Positions 55,197-64,000 of a stretch of DNA of 64,000 nucleotides are shown piece after piece. The translations under genes were made by a program, and so were the position numbers. How positions within the stretch are numbered: the first letter of the stretch is position 1; every line of letters starts with the position of its first letter. The notes below the pieces were generated by a model, which worked only from the letters and a program-made list of their open reading frames with translations, ran no database searches and was not told where the DNA came from. This DNA is from Thiomicrorhabdus sp. (lineage in GTDB: Bacteria; Pseudomonadota; Gammaproteobacteria; Thiomicrospirales; Thiomicrospiraceae). The stretch spans positions 1 through 64,000 of the forward strand of contig WFPP01000025.1 of NCBI GenBank assembly GCA_015487495.1, written 5' to 3'.

Positions 55197-55227
55197 AGTT
55201 AAAAGAGTGTTTCGATCCTATTTTATT

Positions 55228-55254
55228 GAAGCCAGTCATTGACTGGCTTTTTTA
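55228..55254 (+). terminator. Rho-independent terminator
   Basis: gaagccagtcattgactggctttttta. Confidence 0.88.
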
Positions 55255-55257
55255 ATG

Positions 55258-55280
55258 CGATGTGTTTATTCAGAGGTTCC
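55258..55280. repeat. Family-2 end remnant gcgatgtgtttattcagaggttcc|ttaa
   Basis: Matches gcgatttattcagagcttcc at 43291. Confidence 0.6.
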
Positions 55281-55370
55281 TTAAGGTGCCTTGTTTTATA
55301 GTAGGGGGGGAAGATTGGATTGTTGTATTTTTAGTTGGGGTGAGCGTAAAAAATAAAAGGAAACAAGGGT

Positions 55371-56180
55371 TTGAAACAGAAAAACATATTTGAAACAGTG
55401 TACACCTGTTTAATGACGTCTGATCTAGATCAAAAAATGCATTTATTGGCTCAGATTCAAGAGGATTGGGCAGAAGAGCATTTTGAATTCACCCCTTTAT
55501 CAAACGTAGTTCGAATCCCTGATCCTGGACGTCCCGAAAAACCTTTATTGGTCTCTCCGAAAGAACTGCCTAAAAGACGTTTGGGCTCTCCCGAAGGGCA
55601 TGCTGCGTTAATGCATGCCATTGCTCATATTGAATTTAATGCCATTAATTTGGCATTAGATGCCATTTATCGTTTTCAGTCCATGCCGATTGGTTTTTAT
55701 TTGGACTGGCTGGGTGTGGCAGGAGAGGAAGCTTTTCATTTTCAAATGGTTCGAGAGCACCTATTTCGATTAGGGTTTGAATATGGTGATATGCCTGCTC
55801 ATGATGGGCTATGGATGACTACATATGAAACCGATCATGACCCATTGATCCGAATGGCATTAGTTCCTAGAACCTTGGAGGCCAGGGGGTTAGATGTGAC
55901 CCCTCCGATGATTCAAAAACTGCGTTCTATTGGCGATAAGCGTGGTGTGGAAATTTTAAAAATTTTATTACGTGATGAAATTGGTCATGTGGAAGTGGGA
56001 ACGCGCTGGTTTCGGTATTTGTGCAAGGAGCGGGGGATGAATCCTTTTGATACGTTTCAACATATAATTGAAACCTATTATCATGGTGACTTACGTGGTC
56101 CTTTTAACTATGAGGCACGCGAACAAGCTGGGTTTTGTGCACAAGAAATCTCTTGGTTAAAAACATTTCATTCTTCGTAA
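55371..56180 (+). CDS. DUF455 family ferritin-like protein
   Basis: 269 aa; GHAALMHAIAHIEFNAINLALDAIYRF, VAGEEAFHFQMVREHL, LRDEIGHVEVGTRWF. Confidence 0.9.
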   Translation: MKQKNIFETVYTCLMTSDLDQKMHLLAQIQEDWAEEHFEFTPLSNVVRIPDPGRPEKPLLVSPKELPKRRLGSPEGHAALMHAIAHIEFNAINLALDAIYRFQSMPIGFYLDWLGVAGEEAFHFQMVREHLFRLGFEYGDMPAHDGLWMTTYETDHDPLIRMALVPRTLEARGLDVTPPMIQKLRSIGDKRGVEILKILLRDEIGHVEVGTRWFRYLCKERGMNPFDTFQHIIETYYHGDLRGPFNYEAREQAGFCAQEISWLKTFHSS

Positions 56181-56214
56181 CCGTTTACATTCTCTCTAAG
56201 TAACAGGAAGAACG

Positions 56215-57138
56215 ATGATGGTAAATCAAACGACGACTCTTCGCTTTGGTCTTGATTTAGGTGGTACAAAAATAGAGTTAGTTGCGCTGCCTTCTGAAAC
56301 CAATTCATCCAGTGATATTTTATATCAAAAGCGAATGGAAACGCCCAAAGGGGATTATTTAGCAACGCTTCAAGCAATAACCCAGTTAGTATCTGAGGCT
56401 GAAATGGCCTTGGGACAAAAAGGCACACTGGGCATTGGAATTCCAGGCGCAATTTCATCGAAAACAGGGCGTATTAAAAATGCCAATTCAACTTGTTTGT
56501 TAGGACAAGATTTGCAAGGTGATTTACAAGTTATGTTGCGCCGTCCAGTAAGGGTGGCGAATGATGCCAATTGTTTTTCCTTGTCTGAAGCGACAGATGG
56601 CTCTGCCAAAGGTGCTAAGGTCGTGTTTGGTGTGATTATTGGTACAGGGTGTGGTGGGGGGATTGTTGTGAATGGTCAAATCTTAAATGGTGTGAATGCC
56701 ATTGGAGGAGAATGGGGCCATAATCCCTTACCGTGGGCAACGGAACAAGATGTATTTTTGCCGTGTTATTGTGGCTTAAAAGGCTGCAATGAAACTTTTT
56801 TATCAGGCAGTGGCCTTGAGTCGCATTATCGTTTTCGTACAGGGAGGGATAAAAGCGCCAAAAATATTTTTGCGCTTCGAGCACAAAAAGACCCTGTGGC
56901 ATTGCAATTAACAGATGATTATATGGTTTGGTTGGCAAAAGGTTTGGCCAGTGTAATCAATGTGATTGATCCTGATGTCATTGTATTGGGAGGAGGCCTG
57001 TCAAATGAGGCGTGTTTGTATCAATGCGTGCCTAACCTCTGGCATAACTGGGTATTTAGTGATAAAGTCTTGACCCAGATTCGGGCGCCTAAATATGGTG
57101 ATGCCAGTGGTGTTCGAGGCGCTGCCTGGTTATGGTAA
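56215..57138 (+). CDS. ROK family sugar kinase (fructokinase / N-acetylglucosamine kinase-like)
   Basis: 307 aa; FGLDLGGTKIELVAL, GVIIGTGCGGGIVVNGQ, GEWGHNPLPW, CYCGLKGCNETFLSGSGL. Confidence 0.93.
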   Translation: MMVNQTTTLRFGLDLGGTKIELVALPSETNSSSDILYQKRMETPKGDYLATLQAITQLVSEAEMALGQKGTLGIGIPGAISSKTGRIKNANSTCLLGQDLQGDLQVMLRRPVRVANDANCFSLSEATDGSAKGAKVVFGVIIGTGCGGGIVVNGQILNGVNAIGGEWGHNPLPWATEQDVFLPCYCGLKGCNETFLSGSGLESHYRFRTGRDKSAKNIFALRAQKDPVALQLTDDYMVWLAKGLASVINVIDPDVIVLGGGLSNEACLYQCVPNLWHNWVFSDKVLTQIRAPKYGDASGVRGAAWLW

Positions 57139-57398
57139 GGAAGCTCTGATTAAGTTCCTTAACATTCTGTGAGTCTTCAAGCCTTCCTATTCTAGGCCTG
57201 TTTCGCTGGGAATGGTTATTCCATTCACAAGAAGCATAACAACGAAGAGGAAGGCTTGAAGGCTCACCTTACGGGGCTTAGCCATTTTATACGCCTCGGC
57301 TTAAATGCCTTTGCAAGGTCTAGACATGACTTCAGTCATTTGCCTTGATGCGAATAAAATGGCGTTGCTAGAAATTAAGGGACTTATTCAGAGGTTCC
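57139..57398. mobile_element. Family-2 MITE-like element (260 bp) with 4-bp GTAA direct repeats on both sides
   Basis: GTAA(57135-57138)|ggaagctctgattaagttcc...gggacttattcagaggttcc|GTAA(57399-57402). Confidence 0.85.
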
Positions 57399-57511
57399 GT
57401 AAGAAAATATGAATGATTCACATCATGTTTTTATCATATTTTTGAAGTGCACTGGAACAGTTAATACAACCTGAATCTGCTTTGGTTGTTTTTTTGAGGG
57501 GGTACACATTT

Positions 57512-58372
57512 TTAGCGTTTTCCCTCTCCTCCAGCTTTGATTAAGAGTGCATCAAGCCAACGGTTAGGCAGTAGACGTTTTAAAATTGAAAATGCAATGG
57601 TTGGAATTGTCACACGATAGCGTATTTTAGCACGTTGGCTTTGTAATGCGTGAACCACGTGTTGAGTAACGGCTTTGGGAGAGAGGGTAAAGGGTGCGCT
57701 GGGGCCAACGGTTTCCAGACGTGTTACCATCGCGACATAGTTTTGTTTGTGTGCGCTGTCCTCCAGATTGATCCACTGTTTAAATTGTTGAAAGGCATTA
57801 TTACGAAATTCGGACAATATGGGGCCTGGCTCAATAAGGATTACTTGAATATTGTCTTGTTTAACTTCTAATCTGAGCGTATCGGCTAACCCTTCAATCG
57901 CAAATTTACTGGCATTGTAAGCACCACGGTATGGCATGGCTGCAAACCCGAGGATGGAACTGTTGTAAATAATTTTCCCCCCCCCTTGTTGGCGCATAAT
58001 AGGAATGATTTTATTTGTGAGCTCTTGTGTGCCAAAAACGTTGGTTTGAAATTGATGCTCCATTGCTTCACGGCTTAAATCTTCAACGGCTCCTGGTAAC
58101 CCAAACGCGCCATTATTAAATAGAGCATCTATTCGGCCATTGGTGTGTTCAAGAATTTGTGCAAGCGCTTTTTGAATGGAGTTGCTATTGGCTAAATCCA
58201 GTTGGAAGCAACAAATCCCTTCTTTTTTTAGGCGCTGAACATCCTGTTCTTTTCGGCAGGTTGCAATGACTTGATAGCCCATTTTGTGTAAGTGTTGCGC
58301 ACATTGGTAGCCAATACCTGTTGAGCAGCCTGTTATTAAAATCGTACTGGGAGGAAGACAGCGGTGTTTCAT
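57512..58372 (-). CDS. Short-chain dehydrogenase/reductase
   Basis: 286 aa; ILITGCSTGIGYQCAQHL, NNGAFG, YNSSILGFAAMPYRGAYNASKFAIEGLADTLR. Confidence 0.92.
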   Translation of the reverse strand: MKHRCLPPSTILITGCSTGIGYQCAQHLHKMGYQVIATCRKEQDVQRLKKEGICCFQLDLANSNSIQKALAQILEHTNGRIDALFNNGAFGLPGAVEDLSREAMEHQFQTNVFGTQELTNKIIPIMRQQGGGKIIYNSSILGFAAMPYRGAYNASKFAIEGLADTLRLEVKQDNIQVILIEPGPILSEFRNNAFQQFKQWINLEDSAHKQNYVAMVTRLETVGPSAPFTLSPKAVTQHVVHALQSQRAKIRYRVTIPTIAFSILKRLLPNRWLDALLIKAGGEGKR

Positions 58373-58743
58373 ATTTGGTTCTCAGTATTGGGTTGTGCAT
58401 TAAGCAGGTCTTGACGGACTTGTGCCATATCCAGTTCTTGTAAATTGGCAAGGCGTTTTTTTAAGGCATCGGTAGGAATAACACCTGCATGAGAAAAGAG
58501 AGTAATGCCGTCACGCATAAAGGTAATGGTTGGAGTTGAGCGTACTTGAAATAAGTGAGCGGGTGTTTCTTCTGTTTCCACATTGACTTTGTTAAATGCA
58601 ATATCAGAAAAAACGTCAGAAACGGTTTCAAAGATGGATGAAAACTGAGTATAGAGTGCATACCACGGTGCCCAAAAGTTTAGAGTGATAGTGTCATTTT
58701 GTGCCATGACCACCTCATCGTATTGTACGTTGTTTAAATGCAT
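58369..58743 (-). CDS. Thioredoxin-fold protein lacking the CxxC motif
   Basis: 124 aa; LNFWAPWYALYTQFSSIFE (canonical WCGPC replaced), FNKVNVETEETPAHLFQVRSTPTITFMRDG. Confidence 0.8.
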   Translation of the reverse strand: MHLNNVQYDEVVMAQNDTITLNFWAPWYALYTQFSSIFETVSDVFSDIAFNKVNVETEETPAHLFQVRSTPTITFMRDGITLFSHAGVIPTDALKKRLANLQELDMAQVRQDLLNAQPNTENQI

Positions 58744-58862
58744 AATAACGGCCCTGTTGCACTCCTGTTTTAATGAAAGAGAGAGACGATTTTTCTGAAA
58801 GCGTTATCTTTTTTAGTGCTTTTGAGGGGTGATTGTAAATGCCTGTCATGACTTAAATTATT

Positions 58863-60317
58863 TTAGAGTGAGGGGTTGCCTCCTTGGGTGAGCAAGGCAG
58901 GATTGAGGTATTGCTTAAGTGTGGCTTCATCGAGGTCAGTCATTTCGAGTGCAACTTCAAGCACAGGTCTGCTAGAACGGTAAGCTTCTTTTGCAATGGC
59001 AGCGCCTTTTTCATAACCAACAACGGTATTTAAAGCGGTAACCAATATCGGGTTAGCACCAAGGGTTTTTTGAAGGGTTTCTTCATTAACGCAAAAATCT
59101 TTAATGGCTAAATCGGCAAGTTGCACTGAGGCGGTTGCGGCTATTTCAATGCTTTGTAATAAATTTAATGCAATCATGGGTAACATGACATTCAGCTGGA
59201 AAGTACCTGATTGCGCTCCAACGGTAATGGCGGCGTGATTGCCTATGATTTGGGCAGCAACCATGCATACGGCCTCAGGAATAACGGGATTCACTTTTCC
59301 CGGCATAATGGAGCTACCAGGTTGCAGTGCTGGAAGTTGAATTTCTCCCAGTCCAGCTAAAGGGCCAGAGTTCATCCAACGCAGATCATTGGCTATTTTC
59401 ATTAAGCTGGCAGCCAGTACATTGAGTTGTCCACTGAGTTCCAGAGCGGTGTCTTGAGAACTGATGCCAACAAATAAATTATCCATAGGTTCAAATGAAA
59501 TTTGCGTTAACTCACTTAGGTGGGAGGCGACCAGAGGGCCAAATTTTGGGTCGGCATTAACTCCTGTTCCAACAGCCGTACCTCCTTGAGGCAGTTTTTT
59601 AAGACGTGTTTGGGTTTCAGTTAAGCGTTGAATATTATCGGTAATTTGAGTCCGCCAACACGCCAGTTCTTGACTGAGTTTAAGTGGCATGGCATCCATT
59701 AAATGAGTGCGACCCGTTTTAACAATGTGTTCCAGTTCATTTTCACGGTGGGCAAGAGTTTTTGCTAAGTGGTTTAAGGCAGGAAGAAGTTGTTGGGTGA
59801 GTGCAATATTAGCGGCAACATGAATGGTGGTTGGAATCACATCATTGGAGCTTTGACTCATGTTTAGGTCGTCATTAGGATGCACTTCGATACCAGTAAG
59901 TTGCTTGGCTAAGTTGGATAACACTTCATTTGCATTCATGTTAGTACTGGTACCAGAGCCTGTTTGAAAGACATCAACAGGGAAGTGTGCTGAATAATCG
60001 TTATGAATAACGGCTTGTGTTGCTGTTTGTATAGCTTGCGCCTTGTCAGCAGATAAAAGTCCAAGTGTTTGATTGCTTTCCGAGCAGGCTTGTTTAACGT
60101 AGCAGAGAGCTTTTATAAAGGACGCCGGCATTGGGGTATGACTAATGGGGAAGTTATTAATAGCACGTTGTGTTTGAGCGCCATAAAGTGCATCGACAGG
60201 TACTTCTAATGTTCCCATGCTGTCTTTTTCAATGCGTGTTTTTACTGGGTTATTTTGTGTTGACATCATTTTTGAGTATTCTTTATGGTGATTTAGGTGA
60301 TGCTTATAAGTATTCAT
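58863..60317 (-). CDS. fumC: Class II fumarate hydratase
   Basis: GSSIMPGKVNPVIPEAVCMVAAQIIG; ALYGAQTQRAINNFPIS; TGSGTSTNMNANEV. Start may be 60269. Confidence 0.96.
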   Translation of the reverse strand: MNTYKHHLNHHKEYSKMMSTQNNPVKTRIEKDSMGTLEVPVDALYGAQTQRAINNFPISHTPMPASFIKALCYVKQACSESNQTLGLLSADKAQAIQTATQAVIHNDYSAHFPVDVFQTGSGTSTNMNANEVLSNLAKQLTGIEVHPNDDLNMSQSSNDVIPTTIHVAANIALTQQLLPALNHLAKTLAHRENELEHIVKTGRTHLMDAMPLKLSQELACWRTQITDNIQRLTETQTRLKKLPQGGTAVGTGVNADPKFGPLVASHLSELTQISFEPMDNLFVGISSQDTALELSGQLNVLAASLMKIANDLRWMNSGPLAGLGEIQLPALQPGSSIMPGKVNPVIPEAVCMVAAQIIGNHAAITVGAQSGTFQLNVMLPMIALNLLQSIEIAATASVQLADLAIKDFCVNEETLQKTLGANPILVTALNTVVGYEKGAAIAKEAYRSSRPVLEVALEMTDLDEATLKQYLNPALLTQGGNPSL

Positions 60318-60334
60318 GTTTAAATATTGAATAA

Positions 60335-60429
60335 GAGACTTTTGAGCGAAAGTGTGTACAAATAAAAAAAGGTTAAAATATAATCGATTTTCTCTCTTTT
60401 TTTACCATGCCTCTCTCGAGCAAAAGCTC
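60335..60429. mobile_element. Family-3 MITE-like element (95 bp), orientation opposite to the others
   Basis: Left gagacttttgagcgaaagtgtgtacaaataaa; right ctctcgagcaaaagctc. Confidence 0.6.
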
Positions 60430-60435
60430 AATTAA

Positions 60436-60510
60436 GAAAGTTCTGAATGATTTGACCTGCCTCTGAGAGACACATCAATCATATTATAAAGTAAGAAATT
60501 CAGAGCTTTT
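60436..60510. mobile_element. Family-2 MITE-like element (75 bp) flanked by TTAA on both sides
   Basis: TTAA|gaaagttctgaatga...aattcagagctttt|TTAA. Confidence 0.65.
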
Positions 60511-60661
60511 TTAATTTAAGCGTAAAAATTTATGGAACTCATTTTACGCTTGTTTAATTTAAAAAGACAGTCGCGATCAGCATCGGTTTTTGATTCATCT
60601 AATGAACGGTGTGTTTGAGAAGTGCTGACTACGTTGAGTTGTTTGTTACGATAATTAAATA

Positions 60662-62776
60662 ATGAAGAAGAGTAACCTTGAAATGAGTGAACAGAATCTC
60701 ACGTTAGCTCAAGAGTTGATGGATAAAACATTATGGTGGCGCTATTCTTCGATTGCGAAAAAGAATGCTCTATTGCTTTCGCCAGAGTTAAAGGCTCTTT
60801 TTAATCATTCCATTGTTGAGTTTAAGCACCTAACAGGTCGTTATACAACACCAATGATTCAATTTAAAGTGAAAGAGGTGCTGGAATCTCCTGATAAGGA
60901 CGTGCGTTTTATTACTTCATACCATACCCGGCATGGAAAACGGTCGTTTCAGCATCAATTGCATGTGTATGAAGAAGATGGCAAGCGTTATGTATTAGCC
61001 AACTGTATGGATGTAACAGAAATGGTGGCGCTGGAGCGTGAGATTGTGGATGCTCAAGGCCGACTTTCTGTAACACAGGTGGTGGAGCGTCAAGAACTAT
61101 TGGAAGCGCAACACCGCATTGTTAAAGAATCGTATCAAAAACAATCACGGTTTTTAGCGATGTTAAGTCATGAGCTTCGTTCTCCATTATTGGGAATTAG
61201 TAGCCTGGTTCAGCGTTTACGAGCCAATCAAACGGATGAAGCCGTTTTAAATGCATTAAAAGCCATTCATATTACAGCAGAGCAATCAACGTTTTTAGTC
61301 AATGATATTTTGACTTATTCCCAAACAGAGTTTGATGAAGTGACTTTGCACCCAGTGGCTTTTTCATTAAAAGAGACCTTGAATAATGTAAAACAGCTTA
61401 CCAAATCCATTGCGGCGGATAAAGGCTTGTTTGTTTCATTAATTTATTTGGGTGAGCAGGACATAGTCGTTGGGGATCGTGTTCGTGTTTCACAGGTTTT
61501 AATTAATTTAATTGTAAACAGCATTAAATTTACGCAATATGGTGGGGTTTCCATTGAGGTCATTCAAGGAGAGAATAACCGATTTTCTTTTAAGGTAACG
61601 GACTCTGGTGAAGGAATTGCCGAAGATCAGCTGGAACGTATTTTTGAGCCATATGCTCAACTGGAAAGTATTGGCAGTACACAGAATATTGGTTCGGGTT
61701 TAGGGTTGTTAGTGGTCAAAAAACTGGTTTATCTGATGGGGGGGGATATTTCTGTAAAATCGACCTTAAAGGTTGGAACGTCTTTTTACTTTGACCTGGT
61801 TTTTTCTGAAGACGAGATTCCAAAGGCCAATGAAGAGAGGGAGGTAACTGCATTAGCGGCGACAAACCTGGAAGAGGCATCTGCTAAAAATAGCTTTGAG
61901 CAGATGGCTCCAGTGGAAGAGGCAACAGAAGAGATGGGATCTTCTCCCCTTGTTTTAATTGCAGATGATTCCAATATTAATTTAATGGTGCTAGGTGGGT
62001 ACTTGCAAGAATTAAATTGTACGGTAGTTGAAGCGAAGAACGGTCGAGAAGCGTGGGAGCTGTTTTTAAAAAATACATTTGAGTATGTGTTTTTAGACAT
62101 TCAAATGCCTTTTTTAGATGGCATTGAGGTAAGTCAAAAAATTAAAGAATGCGTTCAAAAACAGTGTCCATCAGCGAAACATCTTAAAAAAGTCTTTGCT
62201 GTTACGGCAGGAGGAGATGAGTCAAACTTTACGTTAGAAGGGCAGCCTGTGGAGTCTAATGGATTTGATCACTGGTTTGTTAAGCCGGTTTCAAAAGCTC
62301 AAATTATGGCTGTATTGCAAGATAAAACATTGGAAAAAGACGAGGAAAATACGCACGTTGAACAAATTTCCCCCCCTGTTTTAAATGATGAAAAGCAAAG
62401 GGTTTCTTCTGTTGAGTCTGATTTGCTTTATACTGAGATTAAATATGAAGGGGTTGAAGCCGTGCCGGAACAATTTTTATCACTGGTGGATAATTTTTTA
62501 AATGATTTGAAAACGGGTTTTTCAGAAATGTCTGAATTAATTCAAATGGGTGATGCATCCGGTATTGTTAAAAAAGCCCATTACTTAAAGGGAAACTGTA
62601 TGTTATTGCAGTTGGAAACGATGGTAACCCTCTTGAGAGAACTTGAAACATTAGCGCAAAAAAATAAGCAGGATATGGGTAATAAACAGAAAGAATTTCA
62701 TTTTATTTTAGAAAAACTGCGTTTTGGACTAAAATATCTTGAGAAGTCTATAGCGATTCGTCATAATGCCTTATAA
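60662..62776 (+). CDS. Hybrid sensor histidine kinase (PAS-like, HisKA, HATPase, receiver, Hpt)
   Basis: 704 aa; FLAMLSHELRSPLLG, DSGEGIAEDQLERIFEPY, YVFLDIQMPFLDG, KKAHYLKGNCMLLQL. Confidence 0.93.
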   Translation: MKKSNLEMSEQNLTLAQELMDKTLWWRYSSIAKKNALLLSPELKALFNHSIVEFKHLTGRYTTPMIQFKVKEVLESPDKDVRFITSYHTRHGKRSFQHQLHVYEEDGKRYVLANCMDVTEMVALEREIVDAQGRLSVTQVVERQELLEAQHRIVKESYQKQSRFLAMLSHELRSPLLGISSLVQRLRANQTDEAVLNALKAIHITAEQSTFLVNDILTYSQTEFDEVTLHPVAFSLKETLNNVKQLTKSIAADKGLFVSLIYLGEQDIVVGDRVRVSQVLINLIVNSIKFTQYGGVSIEVIQGENNRFSFKVTDSGEGIAEDQLERIFEPYAQLESIGSTQNIGSGLGLLVVKKLVYLMGGDISVKSTLKVGTSFYFDLVFSEDEIPKANEEREVTALAATNLEEASAKNSFEQMAPVEEATEEMGSSPLVLIADDSNINLMVLGGYLQELNCTVVEAKNGREAWELFLKNTFEYVFLDIQMPFLDGIEVSQKIKECVQKQCPSAKHLKKVFAVTAGGDESNFTLEGQPVESNGFDHWFVKPVSKAQIMAVLQDKTLEKDEENTHVEQISPPVLNDEKQRVSSVESDLLYTEIKYEGVEAVPEQFLSLVDNFLNDLKTGFSEMSELIQMGDASGIVKKAHYLKGNCMLLQLETMVTLLRELETLAQKNKQDMGNKQKEFHFILEKLRFGLKYLEKSIAIRHNAL

Positions 62777-62844
62777 ACTTTAAAACTAAGCTACCGTTAA
62801 TGTGGGTAGTGAACGATAAAAACCTTTAAAACTAGGACCTTTCC

Positions 62845-63492
62845 ATGTCTGAAAAAATTACTATTTTACTGGCCGAAGATCATGCATTAGTGAGAGCGGG
62901 ATTTAAATCGATTATTGAGTCAGAGGATGGCTTGGAGGTAGTGGCTGAAGCTGAAGATGGTTTAGAGTGTCTTGAGCTTGTTAGAGCCAAGTCTCCACAA
63001 GTAGTCTTGCTGGATTTATCGATGCCAAAATTAAGTGGTTTAAATGCCATTACGCATATTAAAAAGCGTTATGGTGATACAAAAGTGATTGTTTTAACAG
63101 CAGCAGAAACCACGAATGTTTGGAATGAAGTCCTGGATTTGGGTGTCAGTGGTATTGCAATGAAGTCGATTTCACCAAAAGAACTGATTAAAGGTATTTA
63201 CGGTGTGATGGAGGGAGAGCTTTTCATTCACTCGGAAATTCAACCTATTTTAGAAGAAGCGGCAGGTTTAAAGAATAAACGCTTATCAGTGCGTGAAAAG
63301 CAAGTGGTTAAGTTGGTTGCAGAAGGGTATAAAACCAAAGAAATTGCTGAAATGCTTGAAATCAGTGATCGTACCGTTTCGAAACACCGTGAAAACTTAA
63401 TGACGAAAATGGGAGCCACCTCAACGGCTGAGCTGACTAATTATGCAAATGAAACCGGTCTGACGAAAGTGAGACTGGAGGAAATTGAATAG
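62845..63492 (+). CDS. NarL/LuxR-family response regulator
   Basis: 215 aa; LLAEDHALVRAGFKSII, VVLLDLSMPKLSG, LSVREKQVVKLVAEGYKTKEIAEMLEISDRTVSKHRENLMTKM. Confidence 0.96.
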   Translation: MSEKITILLAEDHALVRAGFKSIIESEDGLEVVAEAEDGLECLELVRAKSPQVVLLDLSMPKLSGLNAITHIKKRYGDTKVIVLTAAETTNVWNEVLDLGVSGIAMKSISPKELIKGIYGVMEGELFIHSEIQPILEEAAGLKNKRLSVREKQVVKLVAEGYKTKEIAEMLEISDRTVSKHRENLMTKMGATSTAELTNYANETGLTKVRLEEIE

Positions 63493-63514
63493 AATTTTAG
63501 GTGTTTTCGGTTTT

Positions 63515-63544
63515 TAAAAAGGGCTTTTTAAAAGCCCTTTTTTA
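63515..63544. terminator. Bidirectional terminator between the response regulator and the DUF5610-like gene
   Basis: aaaaagggctttttaaaagccctttttt. Confidence 0.85.
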
Positions 63545-63572
63545 TTGCCTGTTGTTCAGGTTTTGTAATGAC

Positions 63573-64000
63573 TCAGGCCGTTGTTACTGTGCTGCTTTCT
63601 GGGTTTGTTTTAGGAGCAGTGATGTCGTCTGTAATGCCCAGGTATTGATTACGAAAGTTTTGAAATCCTTCTTGAACCAGCGCATAGGTTTTATCAATAT
63701 TGCTTGAAATCTCACCTTCTAATACTTTTAAGTCTCCTAAAATATTTTTAGCTTCTTCAAATCCCTGAGTAACTCCGCCACCCATAACTTCGATAAAACG
63801 ATCAACTAAGGCTTCGCCTTCAAGGTCGGGGTTGGCGGCTTGAAATGAGGCAAAAAAAGCAGTACTGCCATCGACAATGCGTTTGGCCGTATTTTCAGGC
63901 GTCCAATATTCCATGCCGCCTTGCTGTTTTAGAGTGTCTTCACTAATGGGTGCTACGGCACCTTCATCGAGCTTAAATTCAGCACTGAGTATTTCATTGA
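63573..64000 (-). CDS. DUF5610-like domain protein, partial (continues beyond the window)
   Basis: Frame stays open past the track's ATG 63914 (…NEILSAEFKLDEGAVAPISEDTLKQQGGMEYWTPENTAKRIVDGSTAFFASFQAANPDLEGEALVDRFIEVM). Confidence 0.7.
   Translation of the reverse strand, partial: NEILSAEFKLDEGAVAPISEDTLKQQGGMEYWTPENTAKRIVDGSTAFFASFQAANPDLEGEALVDRFIEVMGGGVTQGFEEAKNILGDLKVLEGEISSNIDKTYALVQEGFQNFRNQYLGITDDITAPKTNPESSTVTTA

Overview
The window is a moderately AT-rich, gene-dense gammaproteobacterial chromosome segment; the lineage is inferred from gene content. From left to right it holds: a type I restriction-modification fragment (hsdM plus a DUF1016/YhcG nuclease gene); a complete rnfABCDGE-nth operon; metG; a lone STAS protein; mrp/apbC; the mutL-miaA-hfq-hflX-hflK-hflC-DUF2065-hisZ-purA run; an iron-type TonB receptor with a Fur-box-like site; an msrAB / btuF-like / mtfA cluster, with mtfA frameshifted at a G9 tract; acs; rimP-nusA-infB-rbfA-truB; a rhodanese-like/methyltransferase gene; rpsO-pnp; an M16 peptidase; carAB-greA; DUF455; a ROK kinase; an SDR; a thioredoxin-like gene; fumC; and a hybrid histidine kinase with a NarL-type regulator. 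I saw no tRNA, rRNA, CRISPR array, prophage or transposase gene. The most interesting layer is intergenic. There are at least three families of small, non-coding, terminal-inverted-repeat elements (MITE-like): (1) CTAG|GAGTCTGTCGGAYTTAG, (2) YTAR|GGAAGCTCTGAATAAG, close to the IS5 terminal repeat as I remember it, and (3) GAGACCTTTGCACGAAAG...ACAAATAAA. Several abut or supply the stop codon of the upstream gene (mrp, hisZ, ROK kinase, mutL, miaA, rimP, probably hflX). A separate palindromic element carrying five perfect 15-bp tandem repeats is inserted in frame in hsdM. Long G/C homopolymers (7-9) recur inside genes, including mutL. All calls were made by reading the sequence; no database search was run.
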